Assembly (NCBI RefSeq): GCF_004217045.1 | Contig: NZ_SGXM01000004.1 | Span: 248,001 to 312,000 of the forward strand | Length of the DNA: 64,000 bases | Source of the DNA: Cupriavidus agavae | Lineage (GTDB): Bacteria; Pseudomonadota; Gammaproteobacteria; Burkholderiales; Burkholderiaceae | Reading direction: 5' to 3' | Part shown: piece by piece, positions 61,375-64,000 of the stretch | How positions within the stretch are numbered: the stretch's first letter is position 1 | Layout: every line of letters starts with the position of its first letter | Translations under genes and position numbers: made by a program | Notes under the pieces: generated by a model | Told to the model about the DNA's origin: nothing | The model's database searches: none | What the model saw: only the letters and a program-made list of their open reading frames with translations

Positions 61375-62442
61375 TCAGAAGGTGTGGCGGAGGCCGACCA
61401 CCACGCCGGTCTGGTCCTTGCCGGGCACCACATGGGTGGGGCTGTTGCCGGGCATGTTGAAGCCGTTCAGGCCCAGTTCCGAATCGCCACGGTTGAGCGC
61501 GTAGCCCACGTTCATGTAGATGTCGGTTCGCTTCGAGAACGCGTAGGCGGCCGACGCGACGAACATGATGGGGTCCGCGCCCGAGTTGCGCGTATCGGTG
61601 TAGTACGCGGCGCCGGTGAGCGTGATGGCAGGGCTCATGGCATAGCGCAGGCCGGCCCAGAACAGGTTGGAGCCCGTGCCGGGCAGCGTGCCGACATCGC
61701 CGTTGAACCAGCGGTAGCCTGCAAACGCGCGGGTGGGACCAAAAGCGTAGCTGGCGCCGATCAGGGCGCGGCGGTCCGTCAGATCGCGGGTGGCAACGCT
61801 GTTGCCCTGGAACTCGTCGTACGCGGCGCCGACCACCAGCGGGCCGGCGCGGTACATCAGCGCGACGCCGTAGTTGCGGTCCACCTTGTAGTCGCCGGGC
61901 AGTTCGCCCGAGCTGGTGCGGGCCGTGCTGTACAGCACGGTGGCCGACAGGCCGCCGAAGTCTCCGCGGTACTTGATGGCGTTGTCGGCGCGGCCGGCCA
62001 TGACGTAGTCGCTCATGAACAGCGAGTAGCGTGGCGCGTAGCCCATCGGGTCCAGTTCCAGCCCCGTTTCATGCAGCGGCGTGTTCTGGCGGCCCAGCGT
62101 CAGCGTGCCGTATTTGCTGGCCAGCCCGACGAACGCGCCGCGATCGAACATGCGGCTGCTGTTGAGTTGCGCACCGCGGTCCAGTGCGAGGCCGCCTTCG
62201 AGTTCGAAGATGGCACGCAGGCCGCCGCCCAGATCCTCGGTGCCGCGCAGGCCCCAGCGCGACGTGGACATGCTGCCCGAAGTCACCTTGACCTGGCTGG
62301 CGCCGCCTGACGCGGACGGGACGTTGCTGAGATATTCGAGCCCGACGTCCGCTATGCCATACAGCGTGACGCTCGATTGTGCGTAGCTGGCAGCGGTCAG
62401 CATGCCCAGGGTGGCCGCGACGATGCCGTGACGAAGTTTCAT
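61375..62442 (-). CDS. general porin
   Basis: The 355-residue porin has a signal peptide (cleaved near TAASYA), mature start QSSVTLYGIADVGLEYLS, SRWGLRGTEDLGGGLRAIFELEGG, and GLRHTF at the end. It is preceded by a divergent LysR gene 517 nt away. It is the fourth porin of the window; its partner pathway is unclear. Confidence 0.93.
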   Translation of the reverse strand: MKLRHGIVAATLGMLTAASYAQSSVTLYGIADVGLEYLSNVPSASGGASQVKVTSGSMSTSRWGLRGTEDLGGGLRAIFELEGGLALDRGAQLNSSRMFDRGAFVGLASKYGTLTLGRQNTPLHETGLELDPMGYAPRYSLFMSDYVMAGRADNAIKYRGDFGGLSATVLYSTARTSSGELPGDYKVDRNYGVALMYRAGPLVVGAAYDEFQGNSVATRDLTDRRALIGASYAFGPTRAFAGYRWFNGDVGTLPGTGSNLFWAGLRYAMSPAITLTGAAYYTDTRNSGADPIMFVASAAYAFSKRTDIYMNVGYALNRGDSELGLNGFNMPGNSPTHVVPGKDQTGVVVGLRHTF

Positions 62443-62958
62443 GACCTACTCCTCTAGTAGAGCGATTCCTTTCGCTTGTGGAAACGGGCGGAGTATAGGA
62501 AGGCCGGGCCGCTGCGTGAACTGCAGAAACATGACGCGAATGACGTCGTTGCGTTGCGATGTGTTGCAGGCGTCTGGACGGGAAAATGATTGCGAAGAAT
62601 CTGTGTGCAACGAGGCGCTACAGCCGCTTGCAAGTTAGGGGCAGATCGTTAATTTTCGGAGACAGAGTCCTGTGATCAGGGAGGATCGTGGCGATATTGC
62701 AGTGTGTTGCAATCGCTGGCTGACCTGCCTGTCTCTGATGTCGAGGATGCTCGATGACAGCCGGACCGGATCATCGCGCAACCGACCCTTGACCCTCATC
62801 AATCGGATGCCGGTCCGCAGAACTGCGAACACGCGACCCGCGGCATCGATGCTGCGCGGGTACGCCGGGCCGCCGCGGCCGGTGACCCGGGTGCTTGACG
62901 CCCCGGCAACCAGGCACGCATTATCGAAGGCGTCATCCTGATAACAGTGCGGAATACC
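62443..62958. other. intergenic region between divergent porin and LysR genes
   Basis: No gene is supported in these 516 nt. It holds the porin leader, several short repeats of TGTTGCA near 62560 and 62702, and at the right edge the LysR-type site at 62921-62944. Confidence 0.5.
62921..62944. promoter_or_regulatory. TTATC-N14-GATAA site before the LysR gene
   Basis: TTATC (62921-62925) and GATAA (62940-62944) are inverted across 14 nt, 15 nt before ATG 62959. The position and size fit autoregulation by the LysR protein. Confidence 0.5.
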
Positions 62959-63873
62959 ATGCGTCTCGAGGACCTGAACTATTTTGTGGCGGTGGCGCAG
63001 GCCGGGCAGGTGGCCCGTGCAGCGGAGGAGGTGGGCCAGAGCCAGCCTGCCCTGACCAAGGGCATCCAGCGGCTGGAGCACGAACTCGGCATCCAGTTGT
63101 TCGCACGGTCCTCGCGTGGCATGGACCTGACTACCTCGGGCGAAGTGTTCCTCGAACGCATCCTCGCCGTGCGCAGCGCCCTGCATGATGCGATACAGGA
63201 GGCGCACGACCTGCATCTCGGCAAGCTGGGCGTGGTACGGGTGGGTGTGCCGTCGTCGCTCGTGGGCTCGGTCTTCTCCGATGCGTTCGCGGAACTGATC
63301 CGGCAGCGCCCGGCGGCGCGCGTGCAGGTGACCATCGGGCTCAATGATCCGCTGGTGGACGGGCTGCGCCGCGGCGAGCTGGATCTCTGCATCGCCACGC
63401 TGGCGCGCAAGCCCGAGCCCGATATCGAGCAGACGCTGTTGTTCGACAACGATCTCGTCGCGGTGGCACGCGAGCAGCATCCGCTCCACGGCAAGCGGAA
63501 TCTACGGCTCGCGGACCTGGCGGCCTACCCGTGGCTGCTGCCGAATGCCAGCGTGATCGGCCGGAAGATCGTGGACGCGTGCTTCACGGAGGCCGGGCTG
63601 GCGCCGCCCAACGTGGCCCTGGAGACCAATTCCTCGGCGGAAGGGCTGATGGCCGTGATCCGCAAGACCGATCTGCTGACGGTGGTGGGCAGCCGCACAC
63701 TGTCGCAGGCCACGCGGGGCCTGCGGAGCCTGGACGTGCCGAACCTGCGCTGGCCGCGCAGCGTGGGCATCCTGCGGCGCAAGGGCAGCTATCACTCGCC
63801 GCTGGCGGCCCGCCTCGTGGAAATACTCGTGAAACGTTCCACGGTACTGCGCACGTCCACGGGAAAGGGCTGA
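62959..63873 (+). CDS. LysR-family transcriptional regulator
   Basis: The 304-residue protein has the N-terminal helix-turn-helix (LEDLNYFVAVAQAGQVARAAEEVGQSQPALTKGIQRLEHELGIQLF) and a full effector domain. ATG 62959 is preferred over GTG 62947, which adds four residues. It diverges from the porin at 61375, which may be its target. Confidence 0.92.
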   Translation: MRLEDLNYFVAVAQAGQVARAAEEVGQSQPALTKGIQRLEHELGIQLFARSSRGMDLTTSGEVFLERILAVRSALHDAIQEAHDLHLGKLGVVRVGVPSSLVGSVFSDAFAELIRQRPAARVQVTIGLNDPLVDGLRRGELDLCIATLARKPEPDIEQTLLFDNDLVAVAREQHPLHGKRNLRLADLAAYPWLLPNASVIGRKIVDACFTEAGLAPPNVALETNSSAEGLMAVIRKTDLLTVVGSRTLSQATRGLRSLDVPNLRWPRSVGILRRKGSYHSPLAARLVEILVKRSTVLRTSTGKG

Positions 63874-63874
63874 G

Positions 63875-64000
63875 GCGCTGCCAGCGCGCCAATCGCCGTA
63901 CACGCCCACGCGCCGCACCAGCGCGCCCCACGCCTCGGCTTCGGCCTGCATCTGGCGCTGCAGCTCTTCGGGCGACATCGGCCTCCAGCTTGACCATACC
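63875..64000 (-). CDS. possible C-terminus of a Bug/TctC-type protein (partial, continues outside window)
   Basis: On the minus strand a frame entering from the right edge reads SWRPMSPEELQRQMQAEAEA and then WGALVRRVGVYGD, which is like the last helix of Bug solute-binding proteins. No stop follows before it overlaps the LysR gene, which is odd, so either a frameshift or chance resemblance is possible. The rest of the gene would lie beyond position 64000. Confidence 0.35.

Noticed and set aside
63502..63870. Continuation of the right-edge minus-strand frame into the LysR gene
   Set aside because: The LysR gene has a complete, typical domain set; the opposing frame loses any Bug similarity once it overlaps.
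1..64000. tRNA, rRNA, CRISPR and prophage genes
   Set aside because: I found no cloverleaf, rRNA-like conserved stretch, regular repeat-spacer array or phage structural gene by eye.

Overview
The window is GC-rich and densely coded. It looks like a beta-proteobacterial chromosome or megaplasmid, most likely Cupriavidus/Ralstonia-type Burkholderiaceae. The reasons are a Bug/TctC-type solute-binding protein, four general porins whose mature ends read QS(A/V)VTLYG, many FixJ-type regulators, several aromatic-acid catabolic cassettes with BKACE and ACMSD-like enzymes, and AraC, LysR, MarR and TetR regulators next to the genes they probably control. I see no rRNA, tRNA, CRISPR array or intact insertion sequence.

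Layout. (1) 1-396: the end of a LysR regulator. (2) 671-5347: a stress-type set made of a short leader peptide, a histidine kinase, a FixJ-type regulator, a lone receiver, an RRM-like protein, a glycine-zipper protein, a small secreted protein, polyphosphate kinase 2 and a small membrane protein. Four copies of the element GGNCC-NN-GGNCCAAT sit 63-76 nt before four of these start codons. (3) 5386-10208: an AI-2E-type membrane protein followed by a tightly overlapping outer-membrane factor/HlyD/DUF2955 efflux set. (4) 10224-20452: a catabolic region with two AraC regulators, quinone oxidoreductase, TauD-type dioxygenase, acyl-CoA synthetase, Bug protein, BKACE protein, porin and a small hydrolase.

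(5) About 20.5-37.7 kb is visibly less GC-rich and looks acquired and scarred. It holds an EF-hand protein, three FixJ/receiver proteins, a 1701-residue serine/threonine-kinase-like/ATPase/GAF/histidine-kinase protein, a receiver-PAS-kinase hybrid and a complete extra RpoD-type sigma factor. These are followed by a MarR regulator, a DUF6130 protein, an epoxide-hydrolase-like protein, a cupin, an SDR protein and a TetR regulator. Relics lie here too: a LysR C-terminus, an ohr gene with its middle deleted and reading in frame into the cupin, and a DUF417 gene without its first exon-equivalent (first membrane segment). (6) 37875-39188: an MFS transporter.

(7) 39466-62442: two parallel ring-cleavage cassettes. 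Cassette A (39466-50158, MarR) has aldehyde dehydrogenase, ACMSD-like amidohydrolase, two-component flavin monooxygenase, extradiol dioxygenase, flavin reductase, MFS, FAH-family hydrolase, an exported amidohydrolase and a porin. Cassette B (50251-59017 plus 59083-60222, TetR) has paralogues of most of these plus a SnoaL-like protein and a BKACE protein. Both fit the scheme: porin and MFS uptake, ring hydroxylation by reduced flavin, meta cleavage, then FAH and amidohydrolase steps. Paired GTTG-N6-CAAC operators mark the cassette A promoters. (8) 60426-63873: a lipoprotein, a porin and a LysR regulator. The substrates of the cassettes cannot be read from the sequence.
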